Below are positions 6,651-7,380 of a stretch of 7,380 bases of DNA, piece after piece. Position 1 is the first letter of the stretch. Each line of letters starts with the position of its first letter. The notes below the pieces were generated by a model, which searched no databases, was not told the DNA's origin, and saw only the letters and a program-made list of their open reading frames with translations. Source of the DNA: an uncultured Pseudomonadota bacterium (GTDB lineage Bacteria > Pseudomonadota > Gammaproteobacteria > Steroidobacterales > Steroidobacteraceae); contig CAIVYV010000207.1 in the NCBI GenBank assembly GCA_903910215.1, positions 1 to 7,380 on the forward strand, read 5' to 3'. The translations under genes and the position numbers were made by a program.

Positions 6651-6667
6651 TCTAGAGGATATCTAGA
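6651..6667. repeat. paired TCTAGA dyad abutting the pgaB start
   Basis: The palindrome TCTAGA occurs at 6651-6656 and 6662-6667, separated by five bases, so the pair also forms an inverted repeat with 6-base arms. It fills most of the 24-bp terC-pgaB gap and touches the pgaB ATG at 6650. No Shine-Dalgarno sequence is visible. The tetranucleotide CTAG is under-represented in many proteobacteria, which makes two copies in 17 bp noticeable. It could be an operator or an RNA stem affecting pgaB initiation; there is no direct evidence for either. Confidence 0.4.
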
Positions 6668-6674
6668 GCGGCTA

Positions 6675-7380
6675 TCAGTTGTCCGTTGCGTCCGGACCCC
6701 GCACTCGGTTCCAGGCAATGGAAACGAGGATCGACACAGCGAGGATCGCACCGATGATGCTGAGCGACCAGGTGATCGGGAACTTGCCGCCGAAGGCCTG
6801 ATTCAGCCAGACCATCTTCAAGCCGACGAAAACCAAAATCACGCCAAGCCCATACTTCAGGAACAGGAACGCCTTGACCATGCTTTGCAGTACGAAAAAG
6901 AGCGACCGCAACCCGATGATGGCGAAGATGTTCGAGGTGAAGACGATGAATGGCTCGTTGGTCAGCGCAAAAATCGCTGGCACAGAATCGATTGCAAAGA
7001 TGATGTCGCTGAACTCGATGAAGGCGAGCGCCACAAAGAGCGGGGTTACCCAGGTCTTGCCGTCGATCTCGACCCAGAACTTGTCGCCGTGGAACGCCGG
7101 CGTGACCGGGAACAACTTCTTGACGCCGAGGATGATGGGATTGCGCGCAGGATCGAGCGGCTTTTCCGGCAGAAACAGGATCTTGAACCCCGTGAGGATC
7201 AGGAACACACCGAAGATCACCACGATCCACTCGTACTGCATCAGGATCGAGCCGAGCGAGATGAACAAGGCGCGGAAAAGAATCGCACCCATGATTCCGT
7301 AGAACAGTACTTTTTGCTGGTACTGCACGGGCACCGCGAAATAGGAGAACACCGCGACGAAGACGAAGACGTTATCAATC
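6675..7380 (-). CDS. TerC/Alx-family metal-handling membrane protein (N-terminus outside window)
   Basis: This is an inner-membrane protein of the TerC (COG0861) family, whose characterised members such as Alx export or balance Mn and related divalent metals. About 234 residues are visible and the frame runs off the window edge, so the apparent GTG at 7352 is internal. The first visible residues, IDNVFVFVAVFSYF, are the family's conserved DNVFV helix with its acidic metal site. The second conserved acidic helix is IEFSDIIFAIDSVPA (7019-6975), followed by NEPFIVFTSNIFAIIGLR. Between them a hydrophilic stretch near 7180-7050 matches the usual cytosolic loop. Several further hydrophobic segments complete the fold; full-length members are around 320 residues. 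It ends in TGA followed at once by an in-frame TAG, 24 bp before pgaB on the same strand, so the two are probably co-transcribed. The exact metal and the Alx versus TerC subgroup are uncertain. Confidence 0.94.
   Translation of the reverse strand, partial: IDNVFVFVAVFSYFAVPVQYQQKVLFYGIMGAILFRALFISLGSILMQYEWIVVIFGVFLILTGFKILFLPEKPLDPARNPIILGVKKLFPVTPAFHGDKFWVEIDGKTWVTPLFVALAFIEFSDIIFAIDSVPAIFALTNEPFIVFTSNIFAIIGLRSLFFVLQSMVKAFLFLKYGLGVILVFVGLKMVWLNQAFGGKFPITWSLSIIGAILAVSILVSIAWNRVRGPDATDN

Noticed and set aside
6874..7302. 142-codon plus-strand frame opposite terC
   Set aside because: It mirrors the hydrophobic codons of TerC and has no motif of its own.
7350..7352. GTG as start of the TerC gene
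   Set aside because: The conserved DNVFV helix lies upstream in the same frame, so the start is outside the window.

Overview
The window holds six closely packed protein genes, two of them cut by the window edges, with no intergenic gap longer than 58 bp. No tRNA, rRNA, CRISPR array or insertion sequence was seen. The moderately GC-rich composition points to a Gram-negative proteobacterium, probably a gammaproteobacterium. So does a PgaB deacetylase that carries the C-terminal glycoside-hydrolase domain, a domain known from Gram-negatives. I cannot name the genus.

The left part, 1-2108 on the + strand, is a two-gene unit. It holds the 3' part of a COG2509-type FAD-dependent dehydrogenase, then a TrmH/SpoU-family RNA 2'-O-methyltransferase that overlaps it by ATGA. 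A strong inverted repeat covers the presumed ribosome binding site of the second gene, which suggests translational coupling.

The right part, 2105-7380, is a run of four minus-strand genes, read from right to left. First comes a TerC/Alx-family membrane protein whose N-terminus lies outside the window. After a 24-bp gap comes pgaB (poly-beta-1,6-N-acetylglucosamine N-deacetylase with CE4 and GH153-type domains). Only 3 bp later, in the same reading frame, comes pgaC (the membrane GT2 synthase). After another 58 bp comes an MFS transporter of unknown substrate. The two units converge and overlap tail to tail by 4 bp (TTAA), inside a perfect 7-bp-arm inverted repeat.

PgaC polymerises N-acetylglucosamine and moves it across the inner membrane, and PgaB then partly deacetylates and cleaves it in the periplasm. 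The locus is unusual because the outer-membrane porin gene pgaA and the PgaC partner gene pgaD, standard members of pgaABCD, are missing next to pgaBC. A TerC gene sits directly upstream instead. TerC-family proteins handle Mn and other divalent metals, and Bacillus members have been linked to metal loading of secreted enzymes. PgaB is a secreted metal-dependent enzyme, so a TerC-PgaB metalation link is the most interesting hypothesis here. It is an inference. Most gene junctions carry short perfect dyads touching start or stop codons, and a 20-bp perfect palindrome lies inside pgaB.
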